64,000 bases of DNA from Pseudomonadota bacterium (GTDB taxonomy: Bacteria; Pseudomonadota; Gammaproteobacteria; Steroidobacterales; GCA-2729495), in contig CAUJHF010000020.1 in NCBI GenBank assembly GCA_963204745.1, forward strand, positions 124,001 to 188,000, in the 5' to 3' direction. Position 1 is the stretch's first letter. The number at the start of each line of letters is the position of its first letter. The notes below the pieces were generated by a model. The model was given only the letters and a program-made list of their open reading frames with translations. It was not told where the DNA came from and ran no database searches. Both the position numbers and the translations under genes were made by a program. Below are positions 9,589 through 19,547 of the stretch, piece after piece.

Positions 9589-10938
9589 TCAGCCGACCTT
9601 GGGCAGATGCGCCAGGGATTCCTTGATCGCTTCCGCAGGATAGTCATAGTCGCGCAGTTCCCCGGCAAAGTAGCGGTCATAGGAACTCATGTCGAAATGG
9701 CCATGACCCGACAGGTTCAGCAACAGCACCTGACTCTGCCCCGTTTCCGCACAGCGCCGCGCTTCACGGATCGTGGCAGCGATGGCGTGCGTGGATTCAG
9801 GCGCTGGCACGATCCCTTCAGTACGCGCAAAGAGCAGGCCCGCTTCAAAGGTTTCCAGCTGCGGAATGGCCACAGCTTCGACCAGCCCCGCGTCGACCAG
9901 TTGGCTGACCAGCGGTGAAGCGCCGTGGTAGCGCAGCCCGCCGGCATGGATACCTGGCGGCACGAAATCGTGGCCGAGAGTATGCATTTTCAGCAGCGGC
10001 GTCAGGCCTGTGGCATCACCGAAGTCATAGGTGTAGATGCCCTTGGTCAACGTCGGACAGGACGTCGGTTCAACAGCCACGAGCCGGACCTCGCGCCCCG
10101 CAGCCTTGTCGGCGAAGAACGGGAAGGCGATACCAGCGAAGTTTGAACCACCACCGCAGCAGCCGAATACCGCATCCGGATAGTCATCCGCAAGGGCCAT
10201 CTGCTGGCGAGCCTCGAGACCGATAACCGTCTGGTGCAGCATCACATGGTTGAGGACCGAGCCCAACGCATAGTTTGTGTCGGACCGCCCGATGGCCTCC
10301 TCGACCGCCTCGGAGATAGCTATCCCCAGCGAACCGGGGGTGTCAGGATTTCTCTGCAGGATCTGTCGGCCCGCAGCCGTGAGATTGGTCGGACTGGCGA
10401 AAACCTCGGCACCCCAGGTTTGCATCATCGAGCGCCGGTATGGTTTCTGCTCATAGCTGATCCTGACCATATAGACGCGGACCTCAAGCCCGAGCAGTTG
10501 ACCGGCAAGTGCCAGCGAACAGCCCCACTGCCCGGCCCCGGTTTCGGTCGCGAGCCGCCGGATGCCGGCGAGCTTGTTGTAATAGGCCTGTGGAATCGAG
10601 GTGTTTGGCTTGTGTGAGCCGGTCGGACTCACCGACTCGTTCTTGTAGTAGATCCGGGCCGGGGTTCCCAGCGCCTGCTCCAGGCGATGTGCCCGATACA
10701 GCGGGCTCGGGCGCCAGAGTTTGTAAATCTCCCGCACCTCGTCCGGAATCTGGATCCAACGTTCGGCACTGACCTCCTGCTCGATCAGTCCGGGCGGGAA
10801 GATCGCCGCAAGGGCATCGAGCGTCGCCGGTTTGCCGTCTGCACCCAGCGGCGGGGGCGGCGGGCTGGGCAGGTCGGCCACCACGTTGTACCAGTGCGTC
10901 GGCATTTCGGATTCCGGCAACAGAAACTTGGTCGTCAT
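9589..10938 (-). CDS. TrpB-like PLP-dependent enzyme (tryptophan synthase beta, TrpB2 type)
   Basis: [23 protein letters not shown] (PLP Lys), [27 protein letters not shown]; length and N-terminal extension fit TrpB2. Confidence 0.9.
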   Translation of the reverse strand: MTTKFLLPESEMPTHWYNVVADLPSPPPPPLGADGKPATLDALAAIFPPGLIEQEVSAERWIQIPDEVREIYKLWRPSPLYRAHRLEQALGTPARIYYKNESVSPTGSHKPNTSIPQAYYNKLAGIRRLATETGAGQWGCSLALAGQLLGLEVRVYMVRISYEQKPYRRSMMQTWGAEVFASPTNLTAAGRQILQRNPDTPGSLGIAISEAVEEAIGRSDTNYALGSVLNHVMLHQTVIGLEARQQMALADDYPDAVFGCCGGGSNFAGIAFPFFADKAAGREVRLVAVEPTSCPTLTKGIYTYDFGDATGLTPLLKMHTLGHDFVPPGIHAGGLRYHGASPLVSQLVDAGLVEAVAIPQLETFEAGLLFARTEGIVPAPESTHAIAATIREARRCAETGQSQVLLLNLSGHGHFDMSSYDRYFAGELRDYDYPAEAIKESLAHLPKVG

Positions 10939-11117
10939 CGTCTCACTCCGCGTAGATTGAGGATTTTTGCAGGATGCAGCATATCAGGCCCGGGTCGCAC
11001 CGATTGCGTAAAAGCCCTTATATGGCTCATCCTGCAAGTGAGGCATGTTGTAATCGTCATGGTTGACGCTGCCCCGGTTTGCGCGTCATGCGAACGCAAT
11101 GCCGAGGAGACTGAAAT

Positions 11118-11846
11118 ATGCTGAAACTCACCTCACGCAGCAAGGTTGCAGAGCTGCAGAATGGTCCGCCTGGAATGATGCGGATCCTGGTTTCTACGGG
11201 TATTTTCCGCGATGGCGATGATCCGGAAGTCACCATCGGCGAACTGTGCTGGAACTTCGGCTTCAATCCCGGAATTCTCCTCAATATGCTGCAGTCGGCC
11301 AATATCAGGGAGGAAGCTCCTCCGATCGATATCGCGCCATTCAAGGCCATGCCCCTGCTCGAACTCGTCGAACACATTGAAGACGTTCATCACCGCTACT
11401 TGCGGGAAAACCTCCCGGTTCTGACCGGGCTGACCAGCCAGGTCGCCGCCGAGCATGCCGGCGACGAGCGACTTGCTGTCCTGGATACCGAGATGCAGAA
11501 AATCGCCTTTGAGCTCGAATCACATCTGGCGCACGAGGAAGAGGCCTTGTTCGCGATGGTGCGTGACCTGGCGCTCCGCGGCACGGTCAAAGCCACACGT
11601 TGTGGAGATGCGGTGGGTGGCCCCATCGCTTGCATGGAGACCGAGCACGATGCAGCCACAGAAACCCTGAAGAAGATGCGTGAGCTCACTGACGGCTATA
11701 CGGCCCCGGCCGATGCCGATGAAACCTGGCAACAGATGCTCGCAGGAATTGCACGTTTCGATCAGGACATGATTGAGCACATGTACAAGGAGAACAGGGT
11801 GCTTTTCCCGCGTGCGCTGGATGCACAGCGGGGGAAGAGCAGATGA
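11118..11846 (+). CDS. Hemerythrin-domain protein (RIC/ScdA-like)
   Basis: His/Glu-rich helices LVEHIEDVHHRYL, ESHLAHEEEALFAMV, ETEHDAATETL, EHMYKENRVLFP. Confidence 0.75.
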   Translation: MLKLTSRSKVAELQNGPPGMMRILVSTGIFRDGDDPEVTIGELCWNFGFNPGILLNMLQSANIREEAPPIDIAPFKAMPLLELVEHIEDVHHRYLRENLPVLTGLTSQVAAEHAGDERLAVLDTEMQKIAFELESHLAHEEEALFAMVRDLALRGTVKATRCGDAVGGPIACMETEHDAATETLKKMRELTDGYTAPADADETWQQMLAGIARFDQDMIEHMYKENRVLFPRALDAQRGKSR

Positions 11847-11946
11847 ACCGCCGCCTCGGCTGCCTTGCAGTCGGGCAGGACTGAATGACTTGAAGTGAAG
11901 TGTTGTTAAAGTGAAGTTGAAGTGAAGTTGAAGCGAAGTAAGCGGA

Positions 11947-11962
11947 CCTGATCTAGATCAGG
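11947..11962. promoter_or_regulatory. Perfect 16-bp palindrome with Crp/Fnr-family core (TGAT-N4-ATCA)
   Basis: CCTGATCTAGATCAGG; half-sites match the FNR/ANR-type TTGAT-N4-ATCAA consensus at 8 of 10 positions; 68 bp upstream of the likely GTG start at 12031. Confidence 0.45.
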
Positions 11963-12030
11963 GTGTTTCCGGGTCAGCTAAGCGATAAATAACTCAAGTT
12001 TTGCTGAGATTCTCAAGAGGAGTAAATGGC

Positions 12031-13233
12031 GTGTATATAAATTTCTGGTACCCGATTATTCGCAGTGAAGACCTTGGTGAAGGCAAGCCCGAGAAGGTCA
12101 AGGTCCTTGGTTGCAATCTCGTTGCGTTCCGTGACGACGAGGGCAACGCCCACGTCCTGAGCGATACCTGTACCCACCGTGGTGCATCGCTCGGCGGTGG
12201 CTGGTCGCTGGCCGGCAAGCCGCGCATCGTCAACAACTGCATCGTCTGCCCATACCATGGCTGGGAATTTGGTGGCGACGGCGAATGCAAAAATATTCCG
12301 TCCATTGGCTACGGCACCAAGACGCCGCCGCGTGCCAAGGTCGACTCCTATCCCGTGCAGGAAAAGTACGGCATCGTCTTCGCCTTCCTGGGCGATGAGC
12401 CGGAAGCGACCCGTCCGCCGTTGCTGCAGATCGAAGAATACGGTCAGCCGGGTTGGCGTGCCAACCAGGTGCTGGTTCTCGAAGTCGACTACTACTTCGA
12501 GCGCTCCATCGAGAACGGCCTGGATCCGGCTCACAACGAGTTCGTTCATCCGACCCACGGTCACTCGGCCATCAATCGTGACACCTACAAGGTTCGCCCC
12601 TACGAGACCGAGGATCACCGTCAGGGCTGGGGCTTCTGGTTCATGCACGAGTTCGATTCCCCGCCGCTGCCGCAATCAGACCACATAACCGCAGGTGGAC
12701 AGGCGACGCCGTGGGGCAATACGAAGACCGTAAGCAGCAACATCTTTGCCGGCGGCGGTACCTATGGTCCGAACATCATGCCGACCTATATCACCATCAC
12801 TGACGACAAGATGTTCCGGCAGTACTTCTTTGAGCAGCCGGTGGATGAGAACAAGACCAAGATCTTCTTCCTGAACATGCGGAACTTCCTGCTTGAGCCG
12901 GAGAAGGATGGCCCGATCCACGCGCGCAACAAGGTCATCGCTGGTCAGGACATCACCCTTCTGGTCGACCTTGAGCCCAGACTGACGCCGTTGAGCAACA
13001 CCAAGGAAGTGCTCATGCCGGCCGACAAGGCCATCGTCGCCTACCGCGACTGGCTGGCCAAGTTTGACGACAAAGGCTGGCGTATCGACTGGAATACATT
13101 CAAGGCCCGTCACGGAAAGGACCTGATGTATGCGATCCCGTCGCCGGGTCGTCGCACCAGCGGCAACTGGGTTCTTGAGGCAGTCCCGCTGTTCAAGAAC
13201 CGCGCTGCCCGCAAGGCGGCTGACGAAGCCTAA
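12031..13233 (+). CDS. Rieske [2Fe-2S] non-heme iron aromatic oxygenase, alpha-subunit type
   Basis: CTHRGASL...CPYHGWEF Rieske motif; ENGLDPAHNEFVHPTHGH iron site. GTG at 12031 preferred (AGGAG at 12018-12022, 8-nt spacing) over ORF start 12001. Confidence 0.9.
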   Translation: MYINFWYPIIRSEDLGEGKPEKVKVLGCNLVAFRDDEGNAHVLSDTCTHRGASLGGGWSLAGKPRIVNNCIVCPYHGWEFGGDGECKNIPSIGYGTKTPPRAKVDSYPVQEKYGIVFAFLGDEPEATRPPLLQIEEYGQPGWRANQVLVLEVDYYFERSIENGLDPAHNEFVHPTHGHSAINRDTYKVRPYETEDHRQGWGFWFMHEFDSPPLPQSDHITAGGQATPWGNTKTVSSNIFAGGGTYGPNIMPTYITITDDKMFRQYFFEQPVDENKTKIFFLNMRNFLLEPEKDGPIHARNKVIAGQDITLLVDLEPRLTPLSNTKEVLMPADKAIVAYRDWLAKFDDKGWRIDWNTFKARHGKDLMYAIPSPGRRTSGNWVLEAVPLFKNRAARKAADEA

Positions 13234-13260
13234 ATCGGCTGAGTCTGTCTGAAAGGAATC

Positions 13261-13295
13261 GGGGTGCCGGTAGCGATACCGGCACCCCTTTTTTT
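13261..13295 (+). terminator. Rho-independent terminator after Rieske oxygenase gene
   Basis: GGGGTGCCGGTA-GCGA-TACCGGCACCCC followed by a T tract; 12-bp perfect stem. Confidence 0.9.
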
Positions 13296-13317
13296 GCCTT
13301 GCCGATTTGGCCGCGAT

Positions 13318-13797
<480 letters not shown>

Positions 13798-13898
13798 GGC
13801 GCGACTCCAGATGCTTGAAGGGGGTGTGTTTATACCAGATGACCGGGTCCTGCGGGCCGCCGGTGGCGTAAGCTTGCCTGAGCAATCAAGGATGAGAG

Positions 13899-14495
13899 AT
13901 GAGCAAGGCGTTTACCCGGGAACCTGATCCCGATGATGACGAAAACGATGAGGCCGGCATGGGACCAGCTGTGCCGGCACTGCCGGCCGGATCCAGGAAC
14001 TACATAACGCCTGGCGGTCTTCAGCGACTCAAGGACGAGCTTCAGTATTTGCTGCACAAGGAGCGGCCTGCGGTGACCGCTGTCGTTTCCTGGGCTGCTG
14101 GCAACGGCGACCGCAGCGAAAACGCTGACTATCATTACGGCAAGCGGCGGTTACGGGAAATCGACCGTCGTATCCGCTTTCTCGGCAAGCGCATCGACAT
14201 CGCTGAAGTCATTGATCCGGTACAGCCGCGCGGTGAGCGCGCCAGTCAGGTGTTTTTCGGCGCCACGGTCACCTATTCAGGTCGGGCGGGCGAGCAGCAT
14301 ACGATCACCATTGTCGGCGTCGACGAAATCGATCTCGCACTCGGCCGGATCAGCTGGGTCTCACCCCTCGCCCGCGCCCTGCTCAAGGCGCGGGCTGGTG
14401 ACACGCTCGTATTCCATGCACCGGCCGGGAGCGAAGAGCTGACCATCGTTGAAGTGCGGTATGCGCCCATTGATACCAGTGCCTTCCGGCCGTAA
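13899..14495 (+). CDS. greB: Transcription elongation factor GreB
   Basis: [25 protein letters not shown]...[27 protein letters not shown] coiled coil; GreA/GreB C-terminal domain. Confidence 0.9.
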   Translation: MSKAFTREPDPDDDENDEAGMGPAVPALPAGSRNYITPGGLQRLKDELQYLLHKERPAVTAVVSWAAGNGDRSENADYHYGKRRLREIDRRIRFLGKRIDIAEVIDPVQPRGERASQVFFGATVTYSGRAGEQHTITIVGVDEIDLALGRISWVSPLARALLKARAGDTLVFHAPAGSEELTIVEVRYAPIDTSAFRP

Positions 14496-14499
14496 AAAG

Positions 14500-15330
14500 C
14501 TAATGGGGAAACAGCTTCACGAAGGCGCGATGGGTATCGATCACATCGTTTCCGGGTTCTGCCAGCTGTGAATGGCGGTACCCGGAACTGATTGCCTCGA
14601 CCAGCACATTCTGCTCGTCCACCTGGAAGCGAACCCGCCACTCCTTCACGGCGAGACGAAATTTCTCGCCATCGGGTCGTATACGCCGATATGGGTGCGG
14701 TGCCGGTCCCGTCGAGAGAATCGCAACGATCCGGTCGCGAATGGCCAGCCCGGTGTGTGCCTCTATCCACCTGGACTGTTCCATCGCCGAAGCTGAAAAG
14801 TGGATCAGATAGCGGCTGACGGGATCGGCAGGTGACATGCCCCGACCCGCCGACGGTAACGCATCTTCCAGCCAACCGCTGCGGGCACCAGGGTAGGCAT
14901 CCGTGTACGGTACATAGGGTTTTATGTCGAGTACTGGTGTTCCGTCCAGCATATCGACGCCCTCCACGTGCAAGGTGAGGCCATCGACTCTTTCCAGCTT
15001 CAGGGCGGACAGTCCGATCGGATTGGGGCGGTAAGGTGCGCGTGTGGCAAACACGCCTTTGCGGCCCGAGGTACTGCGGGGTGGCAGAACCTTCGGACGC
15101 CATGTCCTGTTCTGATGAAACCAGAACACCACCCAGATGTAGTCCCAGCCCCCGAGATCCTGCAACGCATGCTCGAAGTGTCGCCCCGGAAACAACTCTA
15201 TGCGGCCCCTGACGCCGGCCGCAGCGCCGGGCTGTCGTGGCGCTTCGATACGGGTTCTTGCCTCGGTCCTGACGAAGCCGATGGGACTGACCGTCAGGAT
15301 CTCGCTGCTCTCTGGCTGCTCCGGACGCAT
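14500..15330 (-). CDS. trmO: tRNA (N6-threonylcarbamoyladenosine(37)-N6)-methyltransferase TrmO (YaeB/TsaA)
   Basis: PIGFVRTEARTRIEAPRQPG..., VFATRAPYRPNPIGLSALKLERVDG, DIKPYVPYTDAYP. Confidence 0.9.
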   Translation of the reverse strand: MRPEQPESSEILTVSPIGFVRTEARTRIEAPRQPGAAAGVRGRIELFPGRHFEHALQDLGGWDYIWVVFWFHQNRTWRPKVLPPRSTSGRKGVFATRAPYRPNPIGLSALKLERVDGLTLHVEGVDMLDGTPVLDIKPYVPYTDAYPGARSGWLEDALPSAGRGMSPADPVSRYLIHFSASAMEQSRWIEAHTGLAIRDRIVAILSTGPAPHPYRRIRPDGEKFRLAVKEWRVRFQVDEQNVLVEAISSGYRHSQLAEPGNDVIDTHRAFVKLFPH

Positions 15331-16559
15331 TACCCGGTTGGCGATGTCATCAGGCGCTCCAGGCTGAATTCCCGGATGCCGAGCTGGCTCTTCAACAGCT
15401 CGACTGAAGCTGCGGCAGCGGGATCAGGGCAGTTGCGCCGGACCGCGCGGAGCAGCAAGTTCTTTGGCGTATGCTCAAGATCGATGAATTCAAGGATCTG
15501 GGTCTGATACCCGGCGCGCTCAAGGATGGCCGCACGCAGTGCATCGGTTGCCAGAGCTGCAAATCGCTCCTTGAGGATTCCAAACCCCAGTATCCCGGGC
15601 AGCAGATCATCAGAAAGCAAACCAGCTACTTCATGCTGACAGCAGGGTGCGGCAAGAATGACTCTTGCCTGCCAACGTATGGCCTGGGCAATTGCAGCAT
15701 CGCTGGCTGTATCGCAGGCATGTAATGTGACGACAAGATCTACTGCACCGGAGGGGGCATACCCGGCAATATCGCCCACTTCAAATCGAAGCCCGCTACA
15801 ACCAAGCTTTTCAGCGATATGCTGACAATCGCGCACCACGTCGGCCTTCAGATCGAGTCCGACAATCTCGACGTCGCGCTGACGGATGTTGCAGAGCAGA
15901 TGGTGCAGTGCGAATGTCAGATAACTCTTGCCGCAACCGAAATCGATCACACGCAAGCGCCCGTCCGGCGGCAATTCCGGTAGCGCATCGTCCACCAGTT
16001 CCAGAAACCGGTTCACCTGCCGGAACTTGGCCTGTCTTGCTGCCCGCACCTGGCCCGCGGGCGTCATTACACCGATCGCCTGCATGAAGGCACAGGGCTG
16101 CCCTTCCGGAATGAGGTATTGCTTGCGCCGGTCATGGGCAAGCGCCGGTGCTGTACGTGAAGGTTTTCGACGTGTCAGGCGCGGTTCATGACGCCCGGTC
16201 AGGCGCAGGGAGAGGTCAGCTGAGCTGGTGTACAGATCGGCCCGGGCAAAGTTGACGGGTATTTCAGCAGCTATAAGCTCGCGCAAATCCGCCGCATCGA
16301 GATTGCGATGAAACTCCTGCTGCCCGCGACGTTCGGCCAGCTGATAGCAGCGGCGACCCGCAATTTCGACGGGCCGTACACTGAGCTTGTCGGCCCGGCC
16401 GGAGTTGCCACCGGACGGCCTTGAGCGAGGCTGGTGCAGAACCAGGCCCCAGCACTGATCCCGCTGCAAGGCTTCGGCAAGCCCGGCCATGAACTGCGCC
16501 ATTGCGCCCGCAGGGGCATCTGTCGACGCCCGCGCCGATCCCTGTGTTGCTGCACTCAC
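15330..16559 (-). CDS. SAM-dependent methyltransferase (methyltransferase domain in C-terminal half)
   Basis: RVIDFGCGKSYLTFALHHLL, VDLVVTLHACDTASDAAIAQAI, VILAAPCCQHE. Confidence 0.75.
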   Translation of the reverse strand: MSAATQGSARASTDAPAGAMAQFMAGLAEALQRDQCWGLVLHQPRSRPSGGNSGRADKLSVRPVEIAGRRCYQLAERRGQQEFHRNLDAADLRELIAAEIPVNFARADLYTSSADLSLRLTGRHEPRLTRRKPSRTAPALAHDRRKQYLIPEGQPCAFMQAIGVMTPAGQVRAARQAKFRQVNRFLELVDDALPELPPDGRLRVIDFGCGKSYLTFALHHLLCNIRQRDVEIVGLDLKADVVRDCQHIAEKLGCSGLRFEVGDIAGYAPSGAVDLVVTLHACDTASDAAIAQAIRWQARVILAAPCCQHEVAGLLSDDLLPGILGFGILKERFAALATDALRAAILERAGYQTQILEFIDLEHTPKNLLLRAVRRNCPDPAAAASVELLKSQLGIREFSLERLMTSPTG

Positions 16560-16565
16560 ACCTGA

Positions 16566-16844
16566 TCAGTCATGGGCAAGCGATTTGGTGCTAAAGAGGT
16601 AATCCTTCAACTCTTTGGACATGACGGGATCATTGCGGCGAATCCACTCGATGAGCATGGACGCATGCTCTTTTTCCTCGTCACGGTTATGCGCCAGAAT
16701 CGCCTTCAGCTCTGCATCTGTGCAGACGTCGACGCGCTGGTTGTACCAGTCTATCGCCTCAAGCTCCTCTTTCAGGGACTCGATGGCGCGATGCATGTCC
16801 CGTGTCTTTGCTGACAGCTCATTTCCGGGTTCCTGATAACTCAT
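16566..16844 (-). CDS. Encapsulated-ferritin-like (EncFtn family) ferritin-like protein
   Basis: HRAIESLKEELEAIDWYNQRVDVCTDAELKAILAHNRDEEKEHASMLIEWIRRNDPVMSKELKDYLFS strongly resembles the EncFtn core as I recall it. Start 16844 preferred (aggagag upstream) over ORF start 16910. Confidence 0.8.
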   Translation of the reverse strand: MSYQEPGNELSAKTRDMHRAIESLKEELEAIDWYNQRVDVCTDAELKAILAHNRDEEKEHASMLIEWIRRNDPVMSKELKDYLFSTKSLAHD

Positions 16845-17015
16845 GGCTCTCTCCTGTGCTGTGGGCAGCCCTTTGGGACGCCCGCCGGGAAGATGGTACC
16901 TCCCGCCCACCGGCAGGGACAGTCTGACTGGCGGATACGGCCATCAACCCGGGCAGTAAGCCGGCTACATCCTTTAGAATGGCCTCCCCGAGGGACCGCC
17001 GCAGGAGAGACGTCC

Positions 17016-18419
17016 GTGCTGGATTTCAGAGGACTCATAAGGCTTCTTGAACAACGAGGTGAGCTGTACCGCATCAGCCGGCCGGTCGATCCCGAGTTCG
17101 AGATAGCGGCTGTCATGGAGCAGATCGATCACCAGCGACGCGCATTTCTATTTGAGAACGTCATCGGAGCACGATTCCCGGTCATCGGCGGTCTACTGAA
17201 CCGCATCGAGTGTTTTGGCTGGGCTCTCGGCAGTACACCGGGCGAGCCGTTTGATGCCAACGATCTGGACGCCCGGTTCGAAGCTGCCAAGCAGAATCTC
17301 ATTGCACCCCGTGAAGTGCCCACTGCCCCGGTAAAGGAAGTTGTCCGCCGTGGTGAGCAGATTGATCTCCCGGACCTGCCTGTACCGACATTTTTCGAAC
17401 TCGACAGCGGACCATTCATCACTGCCGCCTGTGGCATCTCGCGTAACCCGGATACCGGGCTGCTGAATGTCGGTGTCTACCGGTCCGTCATTCTCGGACG
17501 GAACACCCTGGCCGTTAATGCCAGTTCCCTGTCCGACCTCCGCAAGTTCTACAAACATGCCGAACAACGTGGCGAGTCGATGCCGCTCGCCCTGGCAATC
17601 GGCGTTGAGCCTGCGCTGCAGATGGCAGCGGCCTGCAAGCTGCCTCCGGACCAGTCCGAACTCGATCTGGCCGGTGGACTGCAGGGCAAGCCCGTCGATC
17701 TGGTCAAGTGTGAAACCAGCGACCTGCTGGTTCCTGCAAACGCGGAGATGATCATCGAACTGAAGGTCAGCTTCACGGACAATATCGACAACAATCTCGG
17801 CGAGTTTGCCGGGCAGTACGGGCTTGAGAGAGCACCCGTTGCGGAAGTCACGGCCATCACCCACCGCAAGGACGCGATGTTCTACTCGATCCTTGCGGGG
17901 AGGAACCCGGAACACAACACCCTGGGGTCCATCGCTACCTTCTCGATCAGGCGTGCGCTGATCGGTGCGCTGCGCAGCCAATTGACGGGGATTATCGATA
18001 TCGATGTGTTCCTCGAACCCCGCATGGGCGCAATGGCGCATATCGTCATGTCGATCCGCAAGCAGAACGATGCGGAACCCATGGCGCTGATCGAGGCAGC
18101 GTTCAAGGCGGCTGGCGGGTTCTTCCCGGTCAGTCGCATCACCAAGCGGATCATTGTGGTCGACGAAGACGTGAATGTGCACGATCTTGGTGATGTGGAA
18201 TGGGCGATGTATACACGCACTGCACGTGCTGACAAATATCGGGTGATCCCCGATGTAAAGAGCTGGGAGCTCGAGCGCTGCGCCAAGGGCGACAGGGGTT
18301 CGCTCCGGCTGGCGATAGATGCAACCAAGGACATCGAGGATCGAGAGGACATGGTGCGTCCGGTCATCCCCGGCGCCCGCAATGTCAAACTCGCGGACTA
18401 CCTGCAGAAGAAGCCATAG
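17016..18419 (+). CDS. UbiD-family decarboxylase
   Basis: LDFRGLIRLLEQRGELYRISRPVDPEFEIAAVMEQ N-terminus; EVTAITHRKDAMFYSILAGRNPEHNTLGSIA; long UbiD-like core. GTG start at 17016 with CAGGAGAG upstream. Confidence 0.88.
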   Translation: MLDFRGLIRLLEQRGELYRISRPVDPEFEIAAVMEQIDHQRRAFLFENVIGARFPVIGGLLNRIECFGWALGSTPGEPFDANDLDARFEAAKQNLIAPREVPTAPVKEVVRRGEQIDLPDLPVPTFFELDSGPFITAACGISRNPDTGLLNVGVYRSVILGRNTLAVNASSLSDLRKFYKHAEQRGESMPLALAIGVEPALQMAAACKLPPDQSELDLAGGLQGKPVDLVKCETSDLLVPANAEMIIELKVSFTDNIDNNLGEFAGQYGLERAPVAEVTAITHRKDAMFYSILAGRNPEHNTLGSIATFSIRRALIGALRSQLTGIIDIDVFLEPRMGAMAHIVMSIRKQNDAEPMALIEAAFKAAGGFFPVSRITKRIIVVDEDVNVHDLGDVEWAMYTRTARADKYRVIPDVKSWELERCAKGDRGSLRLAIDATKDIEDREDMVRPVIPGARNVKLADYLQKKP

Positions 18420-18421
18420 CG

Positions 18422-19465
18422 ATGATAGATCCTTATATCGCTGTCGCCTTGCAGACTACAGTTCGGCACTGCGCAACGCGAAGTGAGACCGAAAAGAACC
18501 TCAGCCATATAGGCAGCATGATTGACCTGGTGTGTCACATCTGTGCACTGGAATTGCCCGTAAGACTGGTCGCCCTCGGTGAGGGCTGTATCCAGGGCTT
18601 CGCCGACGAAATCCTGCATCTCTCTTCGGCTGAATATGCGGCAACGATGGCGGCTGAAATCCCGGGGCCGGAAACCGATCATCTGGCCGCCAAGGCCCGC
18701 CAGCACGGCATTTTCCTGATTGCCCAGCTAAAGGAAAAATTGCCTCAGTATCCGGACCGCTTCTTCAACACGGTCTTCATCATCGATCCTGTCGGCCAGA
18801 TCATCTACAAGCACCGCAAGAACGTGGTTCTTTTTGTGGAGCATTCCACTACCCCGCACGACGTCTACGACCAGTGGCTCAGGGAAAACGGGGATACGCT
18901 TGATGCATTCTTCCCGGTAGCAAAGACAGATATCGGCAATATCGGTGGCAGCGTCGGGGTTGAAGGCGCTTTCCCGGAAAGCTATCGCGGCTTTGCGATG
19001 AATGGTGCAGAAATCATGTATCGCGCGTCACTACCGGAACCCTGGGTATCGCGCGGGATCTGGGATGTGCAGAACCGGGCCCGTGCGGTCGACAACACCG
19101 CGTACGTGCTGGCCCCGAACTGCGGTGCCCTCATCATGCCGGGCAACCCGCCGACAACGATTGGCGGAGCGCTGGGTGGACGGTCGATGATTGTCGGTTA
19201 CAAGGGCGAAGTACTGGCCCAGAGCAGCGTGGTCGATGACTGCTATGTGGCATCCGAGATCAATATCGATGCACTGCGCCATTACCGGGAACATGCCCGG
19301 TTCCAGAACTGGCTTCCCTGCCTGCGCACGGAGATCTACCGCAAGATATATGAACAGCCGGTCTGGCCCAAAAACCTGCCGCCTATGGATGATGCCGCCG
19401 CCGGGAAGGTCCTGGACGCGACCATCAGCCAACTGACCGCCAGGGGCAGTTTCACCAAACGCTGA
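18422..19465 (+). CDS. Nitrilase-fold (carbon-nitrogen hydrolase superfamily) protein lacking the catalytic Cys
   Basis: Clear homology with the ORF at 21820-22956; Glu (ALGEGCIQGF) and Lys (YKHRKN) regions kept; the position aligned with Cys in LICAEGSYPE reads SVGVEGAFPE. Confidence 0.85.
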   Translation: MIDPYIAVALQTTVRHCATRSETEKNLSHIGSMIDLVCHICALELPVRLVALGEGCIQGFADEILHLSSAEYAATMAAEIPGPETDHLAAKARQHGIFLIAQLKEKLPQYPDRFFNTVFIIDPVGQIIYKHRKNVVLFVEHSTTPHDVYDQWLRENGDTLDAFFPVAKTDIGNIGGSVGVEGAFPESYRGFAMNGAEIMYRASLPEPWVSRGIWDVQNRARAVDNTAYVLAPNCGALIMPGNPPTTIGGALGGRSMIVGYKGEVLAQSSVVDDCYVASEINIDALRHYREHARFQNWLPCLRTEIYRKIYEQPVWPKNLPPMDDAAAGKVLDATISQLTARGSFTKR

Positions 19466-19493
19466 TTTCAGCCATCGGCACACGGGGCACGGC

Positions 19494-19525
19494 AAAAAAA
19501 GGCCAGCTTGAAAGCTGGCCTTTTT
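19494..19525. terminator. Bidirectional rho-independent terminator between convergent nitrilase-like gene and EF-G gene
   Basis: AAAAAAAGGCCAGCTTGAAAGCTGGCCTTTTT. Confidence 0.9.
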
Positions 19526-19547
19526 GTGGTCTGGAACCAGGCACAGG

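Noticed and set aside
17193-18182. 329-aa ORF on minus strand
   Set aside because: Antisense to the UbiD-family gene.
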